Source of the DNA: Picochlorum sp. 'celeri'
Lineage: Eukaryota > Chlorophyta > Trebouxiophyceae
Assembly (NCBI GenBank): GCA_010909725.1
Contig: JAACMV010000019.1
Span: 992,001 to 1,056,000, forward strand
Length of the DNA stretch: 64,000 bases
Direction of reading: 5' to 3'
Below the pieces are notes generated by a model. That model saw only the letters and a list, made by a program, of their open reading frames with translations. It ran no database searches and had not been told where the DNA came from. Both the position numbers and the translations under genes were made by a program. This document shows, in pieces, positions 9,014 through 19,128 of the stretch; within the stretch, counting starts at the first letter, position 1; the number at the start of each line of letters is the position of its first letter.

Positions 9014-10492
9014 ATGATATGGGTACAGAGGACCCTATCGTTTCGGCTATTTGTCTCTCTGTTTCTGACGACTTTCGGTTTTTTGTCTTGCGGGGCCGAG
9101 AGGCGTCCTTTTGTGGCAGCTGAAACGCCCTCCTCATCTGGTGTGGAACGCGTTGCATTGATTGCAGATACGCATTTGACTGGTCCAGAGTACCATTTGA
9201 ATACCGAATCCAATGATCTTGATAATGACAGTGTGGTGCGGAGCCAAATGAGAATGTATTTGACAGCACGGCAGATTATGGCATCACAAGGTGTGGAGCC
9301 ATCTCCAAAGCTGGTTGCCATGCTTGGCGATGTGGTTCACAATGGCTTGCACATCCTACAGAGTGATTTTGGTATAGACGAGCAAGGTGTGCAGAAACTA
9401 TTCGATATGGACGTGAATGGATATACAATAGGCGCAGACATTTTTGAATCCATCCCGTTGCCTAAACTATACATATGGGGCAACCATGACAATCTACTCA
9501 AGTGCAACGAACCAGAAAATACCGTTCCAAAAGATTTGCTCGAAAAGGTATACCGACATTATTTTAATGCATCTGCATATAGCAGTACTGAGCTGGATCA
9601 CTGGAAGATCATTGGATTGAATTCCATGTGGGGTGAGACATGGGATCCAACCTCTCCGGAATGCAACCAAGTGCTGTCAAGCTTTGGTAAAAAGCAGCTC
9701 AAGTGGTTGGATGAAGAACTATCTCGCACGAATGCATCGCATGTTGCGCTCTTCTTTCATTTTCCACCAGGGACTATCAAGTTGAAGGAGATAGAAAAAG
9801 GTGATGATGATGGAATCACAGATCTCCGTAGTGTACTCAAGAAGCATGATAGTATTCGTCTAGCATTAAGTGGTCACTTTCACAAAGGCGTGACGTGGGG
9901 ACATTTGTTTGGCGATGTCATTCCCGTGGTGACTCTACCCTCCACGCGATACAATTCAGAAAACTTTTTCAATTTGGACCTGTATGAGAATGGGTCTTGG
10001 AGCATTGTGGATCTGAATAAGAATAGAAATGGAGCACGATGTTCTGATTGGTACGTGTACGATGAGGATACGCCGAATGGAAAGTTTGAAGCGACATTCA
10101 GGCCAAAAGATCCAGGAGAGTGTGGGTATCCTCTGGTGTCTGAGGAATCCACGTGGGATGTGGACCCCATCACGAGCTTGAAAGAGTATCCCAGCGATGC
10201 TGTATTCAACCCCGAGGGTTCGTGTCGCTTCATGTACGCCCCTGCATTCTTCACGACATGCTTGGAAGATGACTTTCTAGAGAATGGCTGCTGTGATATT
10301 GTATCAAAAGCATTCTGGCCCACGTCCAGTCACGTGTTCTCAGCCTGCTTGTGTCAGACGGAATTCTGGAATTCCACAGTAGAGTACTTTGCCTCGCATT
10401 CACGCAACGCATCATACATCATGCAACAATGCGCTGAGAACAAGGTATTCCTCATATGGCCAGGCTCCACAGACACATGGTGCAACAATTAA
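9014..10492 (+). CDS. secreted calcineurin-like metallophosphoesterase, tandem copy 2
   Basis: Paralogue of the gene at 7271, 492 aa from the ATG at 9014 (MIWVQRTLSFRLFVSLFLTT), which gives a clean signal peptide and almost the same length as copy 1 (493 aa). An upstream in-frame ATG at 8948 would prefix 22 residues and weaken the signal peptide. The catalytic blocks are intact: ADTHL, LGDVVH, WGNHD, FFHFPPG and LSGHFHKG. The mature region is very similar to copy 1, including long identical DNA stretches such as around 7805-7865 and 9546-9605, whereas the signal peptides and the first about 45 residues have diverged. The C-terminal Cys pattern is the same. A recent tandem duplication is the simplest explanation. 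Confidence 0.85.
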   Translation: MIWVQRTLSFRLFVSLFLTTFGFLSCGAERRPFVAAETPSSSGVERVALIADTHLTGPEYHLNTESNDLDNDSVVRSQMRMYLTARQIMASQGVEPSPKLVAMLGDVVHNGLHILQSDFGIDEQGVQKLFDMDVNGYTIGADIFESIPLPKLYIWGNHDNLLKCNEPENTVPKDLLEKVYRHYFNASAYSSTELDHWKIIGLNSMWGETWDPTSPECNQVLSSFGKKQLKWLDEELSRTNASHVALFFHFPPGTIKLKEIEKGDDDGITDLRSVLKKHDSIRLALSGHFHKGVTWGHLFGDVIPVVTLPSTRYNSENFFNLDLYENGSWSIVDLNKNRNGARCSDWYVYDEDTPNGKFEATFRPKDPGECGYPLVSEESTWDVDPITSLKEYPSDAVFNPEGSCRFMYAPAFFTTCLEDDFLENGCCDIVSKAFWPTSSHVFSACLCQTEFWNSTVEYFASHSRNASYIMQQCAENKVFLIWPGSTDTWCNN

Positions 10493-10561
10493 TTTATTCA
10501 TTGATGATAAGTCAATGTAGTATTACATCACAGAACAGTTTGCATACATGATGATGTATTC

Positions 10562-11362
10562 CTACCCATCATCAGATGATGATTCCGACATGGACCAACT
10601 CTTTGTCATACCCAATGTATCACTCGTCAACAGATTATGCCTCCAGGCATCCAATGCCTCTTGAACATCATCATCCGTCTCTAGAGAACACGAGGCATTT
10701 CCAAGCGACATCATCCGACTGCTCTGAAAATCAGCTGCCGCCATATGAACTATCAAATCTCGAAATTCATCCCTCTTCACCCCCCGCACATCATTATGAT
10801 CCATACCCTCTTCATCACTGCTCTCCAAACACGCATCAATAAACATGGCCACCTGCTCATCCGTAATCTCCACATCCCTAGAGCGCAATGCGTGGCCCAC
10901 CTCGGCCGCCGACAGCACTAAATTACCATCCGAGTCAAACTCTTCGAATATATGCCCGAGAGGATCCGAATACTGCTGAGATGGAATCCTCTCTCGAGCC
11001 AAGATGGCCGCAGCAAACTCTTGCATTCCAGGTATCCGACACTGCTCCGGCCTCGACATTTCAAACGCATGCAAAAAAGCTTCATGAGCAACTTCTTTAT
11101 CTTCATCTGGTGTCGGTATAGCAGCCCCAGGCCTATTCGCTGTCGTTTCGGCAAACCCATCCTTGTTGGATCCCTGCCCGTGACACGTGACCAGTCGACT
11201 ACAGAATTGTTCAGTATTGGCATTCACATAGGTGTACTGAGTTTTATTCTGCACTAGGTACCCCTTCCTGGCAAGGGTCTGAGATACAAAGCAGCGTGTC
11301 GGGATCATTGGTTTCGCCTTCCCAAGAGTATTCACGGATACTCCTCCGTCGCCTGCTATCAT
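10562..11362 (-). CDS. EF-hand protein, otherwise unknown
   Basis: 266-aa single-exon protein with a canonical EF-hand calcium loop at residues 143-154 (DSDGNLVLSAAE) inside a helix-loop-helix (HIFEEFD ... AAEVGHALRS). A second, degenerate hand follows (AMFIDACLESSDEEGMDHND ... KRDEFRDLIVHM), with an expanded acidic loop. The N-terminal about 80 residues are basic and Ser/Thr-containing and could be an organelle-targeting sequence, with a possible alternative start at MIPTRCFV (residue 20). The C-terminus is Ser/Asp-rich (MSESSSDDG). Function is not recognised; calcium sensing is inferred from the loop alone. It converges on the second metallophosphoesterase. Confidence 0.7.
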   Translation of the reverse strand: MIAGDGGVSVNTLGKAKPMIPTRCFVSQTLARKGYLVQNKTQYTYVNANTEQFCSRLVTCHGQGSNKDGFAETTANRPGAAIPTPDEDKEVAHEAFLHAFEMSRPEQCRIPGMQEFAAAILARERIPSQQYSDPLGHIFEEFDSDGNLVLSAAEVGHALRSRDVEITDEQVAMFIDACLESSDEEGMDHNDVRGVKRDEFRDLIVHMAAADFQSSRMMSLGNASCSLETDDDVQEALDAWRHNLLTSDTLGMTKSWSMSESSSDDG

Positions 11363-11901
11363 TTGTGTTTCGATACTTTTGTCTGTTTCTCAACTTTGTA
11401 ATGCCACTGAAGGCAATAGAAATCTACCATGTGAATGATGTCTCATGCTGCTTTGTGGCAGTCTTGGATGCCTCCTATTAAACACTACGTTTGACCGATA
11501 CATCCATATTTTTTTACTCTTTTGGCAACCTCCTAGGAACACACACATGGTGGTGGTGGTGCTGTATTCCATTCCATGACAATAATATTACAAATATATT
11601 TCCATTTATATTTGTATTCAGACGACAGCGATCGTCATCAGTGGCAGACGAGGGAGGTATTGTAAGAAAAAGATCATTTGTGAGAAGAAGAAGAAGAAAA
11701 AGTCAAAAGACTTGTAGCGTCGGAGTGGTTGTTTCACAATGAATCCGTATGGAATGGTATGTGTGCTAGTGTTTATATGTATTGCTAAATAGCGCCTCCT
11801 TGGGTGGGTGTGGAGGTCAAAGGGGTCGTGATTGGCTGCTGGCGAATCGACGGTGACCCTGTTTGAATATGCGACTGGTATATTGATGGTACAGTATTGA
11901 C
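11363..11901. promoter_or_regulatory. divergent promoter interval, EF-hand gene / CCT7
   Basis: 539 bp without a supportable gene. It holds a GGT-type triplet run near 11550 (atggtggtggtggt) and a purine-rich AGAAG tract at about 11680-11705. No strong palindrome or RNA gene was seen. Confidence 0.35.
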
Positions 11902-13575
11902 ATGCAGCAACCTCAGATTATCCTGCTCAAGGAAGGGACGGATACGAGTCAGGGGATGCCTCACCTGATCAGTAACATTAATGCCTGTGTTGCTGTTGCT
12001 GATGTCGTCAGGACGACGCTGGGTCCTCGAGGGATGGATAAGCTTATACATGATGAGCGTGGTGTGACGATATCGAATGATGGGGCTACTATTATGAAGA
12101 AGCTGGATATTGTGCATCCTGCAGCCAAGACGCTGGTTGACATCTCCCTGTCTCAGGATGCAGAGGTTGGAGATGGAACAACGACGGTGGTGTTGTTGGC
12201 TGCAGAATTTTTGAATCAGTGTAAAGCGTTTTTGGAGGAAGGGGTGCATCCTCAGGTGATTATCAAGGCATATAGGGAGGCATCAGTGATGGCTGTGGGT
12301 CGAGTGAAGGAGATTGCGACGCATATTCATGAGGGAAAGAGTGATGAGGAGAAGAAGGAATTGCTTAAAAAGTGTGCCATTACATCGTTAAACTCGAAAT
12401 TGGTGAGTGGAGAGAAGGACTTTTTCGCTGCAATGGTTGTGGATGCAGTCTCTGTGTTGGATCCAGTGTCTGTGGATTTGAGCATGTTGGGGGTGAAAAA
12501 GGTACAAGGAGGTGGTCTGCGGGACTCGTTTTTAGTTCGTGGTGTGGCATTTAAAAAGACGTTTAGTTATGCTGGGTTTGAGATGCAGCCAAAATGTTAC
12601 GACGATCCAAAGATTTTGTTGTTGAACATTGAACTGGAGCTCAAGAGTGAAAAGGATAATGCAGAGGTTCGGTTGGATGATCCTGCAAAGTATCAGGCGA
12701 TTGTGGATGCTGAATGGAATATTATTTATGACAAGCTTGATAAATGTGCCGCGTCCGGTGCCAAGATTGTCCTATCAAGGTTAGCCATTGGAGATTTAGC
12801 AACGCAGTATTTTGCAGACAGAGACATCTTCTGTGCTGGGCGTGTTCCAGAGGAAGACATGAAGCGTGTTGCGGATGCGACCGGTGCATCCGTTCAGACG
12901 ACAGTAAATAACTTGAGAGATTCTTGTCTTGGAACGTGTGCCAAGTTTGAAGAGCGACAGGTTGGTGGAGAAAGGTTTAATCTGTTCACAGGCTGCCCTG
13001 ATGCTCACACAGCCACCATTGTCCTTCGTGGTGGGAGCGAGCAATTCTTAGATGAGGCTCAACGTTCGCTGCATGATGCCATCATGATTGTCAGACGTAC
13101 CTTGAAGAATCCCAACGTAGTTCCAGGAGGGGGTGCTGTTGATATGGAGTTGTCCAGGATGATTAGAAAGCATGCTTCCACCATTGCAGGAAAGAGTCAG
13201 CTCTTTCTCAATGCATTCGCAAAAGCATTAGAAGTGATTCCTCGGCAGCTTGCAGATAATTCTGGATTCGATGCGACGGATGTGTTGAACAGATTGAGGC
13301 AAAAACATGCCATGGAGGGTGGGCAGAATTATGGAATTGACGTGAACTCTGGGCAGGTTGTCGATACATTTGAGGCATACGTGTGGGAACCGTCTTTGGT
13401 CAAGATTAATGCGATTAGTTCTGCTGCTGAAGCTGCATGCGTGGTATTGTCAGCGGATGAAACTGTGAGGAATCCAAAATCACAGCCCCCTGATGCAACA
13501 GGCATGCCACAGCCAGGCATGGGAGGCCGTGGACGAGGAAGAGGCCGAGGTCGAGGCAGGCCAATGATGAGATGA
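11902..13575 (+). CDS. CCT7: T-complex protein 1 subunit eta (CCT7)
   Basis: Eta subunit of the cytosolic chaperonin TRiC/CCT, which folds actin, tubulin and other proteins. Single exon, 557 aa, as expected for CCT subunits. The N-terminus [32 protein letters not shown] (39-50), the nucleotide motif GDGTTT (90-95) and [14 protein letters not shown] in the second equatorial half are all present. The eta-specific signature [15 protein letters not shown] reads [11 protein letters not shown] here. The tail is [16 protein letters not shown], an unusually regular Gly-Arg repeat. Confidence 0.97.
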   Translation: MQQPQIILLKEGTDTSQGMPHLISNINACVAVADVVRTTLGPRGMDKLIHDERGVTISNDGATIMKKLDIVHPAAKTLVDISLSQDAEVGDGTTTVVLLAAEFLNQCKAFLEEGVHPQVIIKAYREASVMAVGRVKEIATHIHEGKSDEEKKELLKKCAITSLNSKLVSGEKDFFAAMVVDAVSVLDPVSVDLSMLGVKKVQGGGLRDSFLVRGVAFKKTFSYAGFEMQPKCYDDPKILLLNIELELKSEKDNAEVRLDDPAKYQAIVDAEWNIIYDKLDKCAASGAKIVLSRLAIGDLATQYFADRDIFCAGRVPEEDMKRVADATGASVQTTVNNLRDSCLGTCAKFEERQVGGERFNLFTGCPDAHTATIVLRGGSEQFLDEAQRSLHDAIMIVRRTLKNPNVVPGGGAVDMELSRMIRKHASTIAGKSQLFLNAFAKALEVIPRQLADNSGFDATDVLNRLRQKHAMEGGQNYGIDVNSGQVVDTFEAYVWEPSLVKINAISSAAEAACVVLSADETVRNPKSQPPDATGMPQPGMGGRGRGRGRGRGRPMMR

Positions 13576-13671
13576 TTTAGATACATATCTATACATGGTG
13601 GCGTGGTTCATTGTAAAGGACAATACTTACGAATATGACAGAATCTGGAATAATAATGACAAGCACACAAA

Positions 13672-14214
13672 TCAGGCAGAAATCCTCCAGCGCCCCTTTG
13701 CCTGTCGACGACGCAACACACGACGACCGCTCTTGGTACTCATCCGGTGTAAAAATCCATGCCTTCGTTTCCTCACCAAGTTACTAGGCTGATATGTCCT
13801 CTTGGTGTTACACCACATCATCATACCTGGGTCAGTCTCCACGTCTCCTATGGTCCCAACAACCCCACTATCATATCTCTCACTACTGCTATTGCTGTGA
13901 TCTGTGTCACCTATGCTAGTATTAGGCATAATCATCTGATCCACGACCCCAGACTCGTGGAGCTTCACGTGGTCTTTGCAAGCAAATCCCCACGCCAACA
14001 TGGACGGCGACCGAACTACATGTGCCATCTTTTCACTCCCTACCCATGTCTCTAAACTATATTTTCTATGTTTGTGTTCATCGAAGACACGCGAGTACCC
14101 AACTGGTGCAACAGACGCCTGCAACACGTCGACATTGGCAAAGATGGATGCAGACTGCGTCACCATCGCAGCCAATGCCGACCTTTGTTGCTTTAATGCT
14201 TGAGATACAATCAT
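13672..14214 (-). CDS. mitochondrial ribosomal protein bL34 with long N-terminal extension
   Basis: The last 44 residues (about 137-180) are a complete bL34 domain: [20 protein letters not shown], then [19 protein letters not shown]. This small protein of the large ribosomal subunit contacts 23S-type rRNA. The preceding 136 residues have no family similarity; the start [20 protein letters not shown] could be a mitochondrial presequence. A mitochondrial rather than plastid site is favoured because plastid bL34 is often plastid-encoded; this is inference. 180 aa is long for bL34 (usually 44-150). It is divergent from HemB, 177 bp between starts, and converges on CCT7. Confidence 0.9.
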   Translation of the reverse strand: MIVSQALKQQRSALAAMVTQSASIFANVDVLQASVAPVGYSRVFDEHKHRKYSLETWVGSEKMAHVVRSPSMLAWGFACKDHVKLHESGVVDQMIMPNTSIGDTDHSNSSSERYDSGVVGTIGDVETDPGMMMWCNTKRTYQPSNLVRKRRHGFLHRMSTKSGRRVLRRRQAKGRWRISA

Positions 14215-14391
14215 AATTCGTTTCTTAATGGGTATATGGGTCCTGAAACGGTACTATGAGGAGAACCCGGATCGGCCTGTGTCGAATTATTCTGTCCCAA
14301 AGCAAAATCCATCTGGATAACACGAGTGTTCAAGACCAACAAAATGTGCTCTCAGAAGCCAGAATATAATTTCTAATACACTGTTTGAACA

Positions 14392-15654
14392 ATGAAGAGT
14401 GTTGCTGTTCAGAGCGTATCCGTGAAGGGTCTCCAGCGCCCAGCTGTGAGCAATCGCCCACATCTTCGCCGACAGAATTTGGTTGTCAAGGGAGTTGCTG
14501 AGGCTGATCGCGATACTGTGTCTCCAAGACCAACTGTACGTGTTATATAGTCTCTTTTTATGTCATCAGCGTGCCGTTTTTAACCCAGGGTTGTTCACAC
14601 GGTGCAGCCAAATGTCCCAGAGGGAACCCCAGTTGTGACTCCTCAGGACCTTCCATCTCGTCCTCGTCGTAACAGACGTAGTCCAACTATTCGTCAGGCA
14701 TTCAGTGAGACACGTATTAGCCCATCCAATTTGATTCTTCCAGTGTTTGTTCACGATGGGGAGAAGAACATTCCAATCGACTCCATGCCTGGTGTGAGCA
14801 GATTGGGGTGGAAGCATGGATTGATCGACTCTGTGGCAGAGGCTCGTTCTCTCGGTGTGAATCAGGTTGTCATCTTCCCAAAGACCCCAGATCACTTGAA
14901 GACCCCAACAGGAGAGGAGGCTTTCAACCCCAACGGTCTTGCACAGCGCTCCATCAGTCTGCTGAAGGATACCTTCCCAGACCTCGAAGTATACACTGAT
15001 GTAGCTCTGGATCCATACAACTGTGATGGACATGATGGTATTGTGAGGGATGATGGAGTGATTCTCAACGACGAGACTGTAGAATTTCTGTGCCGTCAGG
15101 CTGTTTCTCAGGCCCGCGCTGGAGCTGATGTTGTCTCCCCATCAGATATGATGGACGGTCGTGTAGGAGCAATTCGTAGAGCATTGGACAGAGAAGGGTT
15201 CACCAATGTGTCCATCATGTCGTACACCGCCAAGTACGCATCTGCCTTCTATGGACCATTTAGAGATGCTCTTGCATCTGCACCAAATGCTGGAACGAAC
15301 GGCCGTTTCATTCCACCAAACAAGAAGACATACCAGCAAGATCCAGCCAACTACAGGGAAGCCCTCAGAGAGGCCAGAGCCGATGAGGCAGAGGGTGCTG
15401 ATATCATGATGGTTAAACCAGGACTTCCATACCTCGACATTATCAGACTCCTTAGAGACAATTCTCCACTTCCAATCGCTGCATACCATGTATCCGGAGA
15501 GTATGCCATGTTGAAGGCTGCTGCAGAGAGAGGATGGCTCGATGAGGAAGAGTGCGTCATGGAGGCACTCTTGTCCCTCAGACGTGCTGGATCTGATCTC
15601 ATCTTGTCCTACTATGCCACAGAGGCTGCCAAATGGATGGCCGGCGAAAAGTAA
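14392..15654 (+). CDS. HEMB: delta-aminolevulinic acid dehydratase (porphobilinogen synthase), plastid type
   Basis: Condenses two 5-aminolevulinate molecules to porphobilinogen in haem and chlorophyll synthesis. 396 aa from exons 14392-14535 and 14608-15654. The intron 14536-14607 (72 bp) has donor GTACGT and acceptor GGTGCAG, phase 0, joining PRPT to PNVPEG. The earlier acceptor at 14588 breaks the frame. Residues 1-48 (MKSVAVQSVSVKGLQRPAVS...) resemble a plastid transit peptide. Both catalytic lysines are present (SIMSYTAKYASAFYGPFRDA and MMVKPGLPYLDIIR). The metal region reads DVALDPYNCDGHDG, the Asp-rich Mg-dependent plant type, not the Zn-binding triple-Cys type. The C-terminus ends LSYYATEAAKWMAGEK. 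Confidence 0.95.
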
Positions 15655-15706
15655 ACATGATATCATTCAATTCAATTATGTTACATGCTCTTCATCTATT
15701 TGAGAT

Positions 15707-17011
15707 TTAATAACCAACATTCTTGGATGCGTGTGGTTCATCCAGCACCACAAGAGGGCTGGTACATTGCCGAATGCAGTGAATGGTGATGGGTTTATAC
15801 AACATTTCCCTCTTGAAATTCTTTCCATGATGCGATAAAACAACTGTTCGCACGTTCAACTGAGCAGCCATGTCACAGATGTTTGTCCCTGCAGGACTCC
15901 AGTCAGGTGAAAGCTCATCCACAGATTCTGTCGGTGACATTGCAGCATGCTCTTGCTCATCACAGCCGCTATTTGACACGACAAGGTGAACTGCAACATT
16001 CAATGTATTTGCATGCGGGCAAGGGCTTTGAGACTGCCACTGCATCACCTGGCTCACCAATTTCTTTCTCTCCTCAACAAGATCATCCTCACTCAGTCCA
16101 ACATCATCCACAAGATGCACAACATAGATGGCATCCGATGGCCGCGTATGATCCGTCAAGGAATACTCGAAACATCGTTTCAACCCGTCAAGATCATTCG
16201 CTGCCCCAACAAGCACTGCATTTGTGGCCCCCATCTTTATCGGACTGGACATTGGATCCTGTGTTTGCACAGCAGGAGGAAGAAGCATCGTTGGAACAGG
16301 GCTGTTCTCATTACACCAACGCGCCACAGATCCATAATCAGCGTACACCCCTGCTCCATGCGAGGCAATCACCAACAAATCAGCTCCCATATTCAGCGCA
16401 GAATTTGTCAACGCCTCTGCAATACCTCCAGCAGACTTGTGCACCTTGAGTTTCAAACATTCTACTTTCGATTCAACCCCATTCATCTCCAAAGATGGAA
16501 CATAACGTTCTTCTATCATTTCATGTGCCTCATGAACCGCACGAGACATGAATTCTTTTGCAAACGTCTGCTCATCCCTCATGGGAGACCACTGCAATGC
16601 AGCAGCAGAACTCCCCACAGCTGTCGCCGGTGTCCTTGGATCGCACACAACATGAACAAGATGAACCACATCACCCTTTCTCGCAATATTCCTGGCAAAC
16701 CACCGCAACGCTTCCTCAGAGTGCACGGTCCCATCCACAGCAAACACAATCCTCCTCCCCTCCTCCTCCATCTTCTTCTTCATTCCACCCATGGCCATCT
16801 CTGCATCCGAATTGACAGCCATTGTACTACTACTACTACTATTCACACCATCCTTCTGTTGCGCAAACACCCGCATCCTGTCCTGCGCCCTTGAGGCCAT
16901 CTGGTACCCTCTCCTCGTCGTCGCCAGGGTCTGCCTCTCCACCACCACCCGAGAAACGGTTGGCACCTGGCCCATCACCATACTATTCAAAACCATTGGT
17001 CTTATGGCCAT
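15707..17011 (-). CDS. plastid-targeted protein with two universal-stress (UspA-like) domains
   Basis: 434 aa from the ATG at 17011. An earlier in-frame ATG at 17128 would add 39 residues without a targeting character. The N-terminus MAIRPMVLNSMVMGQVPTVS ... RMRVFAQQ looks like a transit peptide. Domain 1 (about 85-255): RRIVFAVDGTVHSEEALRWF and ADLLVIASHGAG ... GSVARWCNENSPVPTMLLPP, with the USP-type VIASHG motif. Domain 2 (about 265-430): ATNAVLVGAANDLDGLKRCF and VRTVVLSHHGKN ... IHCIRQCTSPLVVLDE, a diverged copy. Whether it binds ATP is uncertain, since the usual G-x2-G-x9-G(S/T) is incomplete. A poly-Ser run (SSSSST) is encoded by a CTA-type triplet repeat at about 16826-16843. Confidence 0.75.
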   Translation of the reverse strand: MAIRPMVLNSMVMGQVPTVSRVVVERQTLATTRRGYQMASRAQDRMRVFAQQKDGVNSSSSSTMAVNSDAEMAMGGMKKKMEEEGRRIVFAVDGTVHSEEALRWFARNIARKGDVVHLVHVVCDPRTPATAVGSSAAALQWSPMRDEQTFAKEFMSRAVHEAHEMIEERYVPSLEMNGVESKVECLKLKVHKSAGGIAEALTNSALNMGADLLVIASHGAGVYADYGSVARWCNENSPVPTMLLPPAVQTQDPMSSPIKMGATNAVLVGAANDLDGLKRCFEYSLTDHTRPSDAIYVVHLVDDVGLSEDDLVEERKKLVSQVMQWQSQSPCPHANTLNVAVHLVVSNSGCDEQEHAAMSPTESVDELSPDWSPAGTNICDMAAQLNVRTVVLSHHGKNFKREMLYKPITIHCIRQCTSPLVVLDEPHASKNVGY

Positions 17012-17355
17012 ATTTCTAACATATTGTAAAGATGGAGTACTCCTATGGCATGCTACGCGAGAAGATGTGCCATTCTGGCACACCCCCTGGGGCTGCCTTC
17101 CAACGTTGCTCCAATGCCAAGTCGTCATACACGTGTTCTTTGTATTCCAGGTTATTTTTGTATTCAAAGTACTATTCGTAGACTTTATTACAAGTCAAAT
17201 TAAATATTGTAGTAAATAGAAGTGTACGGTGGCAGCGGAGATTTTTCAAAGATATTTTCACGAATCGGGGCCGAATCCGATTTGCCTTGTCAGCAGCATT
17301 CCGTCATCTCTCTGTACTGTCTTGGAACAGTCTATCATGCACCTCGATATAGATA

Positions 17356-18741
17356 CTATGCCGCAGCCTGTTGCTGTTTTCTGAGGGTCTGAATCTGTTC
17401 CAAGAATCGTTTGTTACCCTCTTGCAGGGTCGACTTGGCTTCCTCCAGGTGCTTGACTGAGGAGGTGAGGTCATCCACCTGTTGCGTGAGATTGCTGACA
17501 CGCGCTTCCAAATCCATAGCCTTTTCACGCTCAACATCTACTTGGCACTCCTTGTCGACTAATTGCTTTTCAAGGTCTGCAATGGTGTTCTTCTGGGAGT
17601 CGCAGGTGGCATGCAGTTCCTGTGTCGAGTCTTCCATCTCCTTGGCAAGGGCCTCCTGTGCCTGTTTCAGAGATTGAATCTCCGACTCCTTCTCTGCCAC
17701 ATGTTGTTCGAGCATCTGAATGCGAGATGACTCTTCAGCAGACGCCTGCGCTGCGGCATCCTCTGATGATGTCAATTGCTCCTGCAGACGTGCATTCAGG
17801 GCCTCCAGTTCACCCACCTTTTCAGCAAGTTTCTCCACCTCCTCGCCTCGAGTCTGAACCTCAGACTCTAATTTCTTAATAGTATCTTTTGCAGTCTCGA
17901 CCTCGGCGACAGCCTTGGCAGCCTTCTCCTCTGCAGCAGCAAGAGCAGCCTTATCAGACTCTGCCTCTTTTGCAAGAGATGCGCGCAACGCATCGCAATC
18001 GGATTCCATAGAAGCCAATTTTTTCCTCAGATCAGCGCATTCTTGCTGCGCATTGCATCGATCCGACTCTGCCTTGGTCTGTGCATCATGTGCCTGCCGG
18101 AGCTCAACAGCAAGCTTGTCATTCTCTGCCCCCAACCCCAAAAGCTCATCCCTCTCCTTCTCAGCCTTTGCAATCGCCTTCTCTGCAGCATGCTGAGCCT
18201 CCACAGCTGCCTCCATCTTCTGATACGCCTGATCCCTATCAGACTCTGCAACAGACGTGGCCTCCCGCAACTGCTTCAGTTCCTTTTCAGAAGACTCCAC
18301 ACTCGCAAGCGCCCGCTTCGCATCCAATCGAGACTGATCCCTCTCCTTCTTCGTCGCCGATAACGTCCCTTCCAGCGCCGCCATACTCATCTTGAGATCA
18401 TGCACCTCCTTCTCGCTCTCCTTCTTGTGACGGCTGAGGTCGTCCAAAGCAGACTGAAATTTCTTCGCCCCAGTATCCAAACTCTTCATACGAGAATCGC
18501 ATTGTTGAATTTTAGTCCTCAATTTCCCATTTTCCTCCTCATATTCCTGATGTTTTGACCGAAGAGTCGAGTTTTCTCTGCAACGCACACCCCATCAGAA
18601 AAAGTTGGTTGAGACGCCATGCCCATGCTCTGATGAGATATACACACATTGCCCATAAATACCGCACCTATTAGATTCTAAAAGCTTATAGAGAAGAATG
18701 GCAGCAGAAATAGCAACACTCCAGAGCGTCAGATCAATCAT
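17356..18741 (-). CDS. membrane-anchored long coiled-coil protein
   Basis: 431 aa from exons 18668-18741 and 17356-18577. The intron 18578-18667 (90 bp) has donor GTGCGG and acceptor GTTGCAG; the split codon restores Arg and both frames agree. Exon 1 gives MIDLTLWSVAISAAILLYKL, one N-terminal membrane segment (about 4-20). Almost everything after residue 25 is heptad-rich coiled coil (KLRTKIQQCDSRMKSL ..., DDLTSSVKHLEEAKSTLQEG). Without exon 1 the protein would start at a non-ATG site and lack the anchor. The arrangement suggests a type II/III membrane tether or organelle-surface scaffold. No named family is recognised; long coiled coils match myosin/SMC tails by composition only. Confidence 0.8.
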
Positions 18742-18925
18742 CCCGATTTGTTCCAAATGCCAATGCGAGTACTCCGCGGATATATATATATATACGACTG
18801 CTCTATGAATGGATGAAGAACTGTGTACCTAGTAAAGTGTTGTGTAACAATAATACTGTACTACATGGCATTCATGCGTTTTTTATTACCTATTCAAGGT
18901 AGGAAGGCATGTATTACGATGGAGC

Positions 18926-18995
18926 CAGGGCGCCTTCAGCCGAGGTCAGTGTCGGACGCACGACACTGACCCACATAGGACGAGCCGATGCCCTG
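18926..18995. repeat. nested inverted repeat (11-bp inner stem)
   Basis: A perfect 11-bp stem GGTCAGTGTCG (18944-18954) pairs with CGACACTGACC (18961-18971) across the loop GACGCA. An outer 6-bp pair CAGGGC (18926-18931) / GCCCTG (18990-18995) encloses it. It lies in the 387-bp divergent interval between the coiled-coil gene and the gene starting at 19129. It could fold as RNA or act as a palindromic DNA site. (TA)n at about 18781-18794 also lies in this interval. Confidence 0.45.
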
Positions 18996-19128
18996 CTGCT
19001 GTGCTGGAGATTCTAATGCGATGGATTCCATCATGGACGACTTGTAATGAATTCAGGATACCTGAGGGATACTCGGGAAAATCAATATACGTGTGCATTG
19101 CTGTTGTGATTGATTGGACGTGCTGCGT

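Noticed and set aside
14536..14607. HemB acceptor at 14588 (AACCCAG)
   Set aside because: It leaves the downstream exon out of phase; the acceptor at 14607 gives a clean phase-0 junction.
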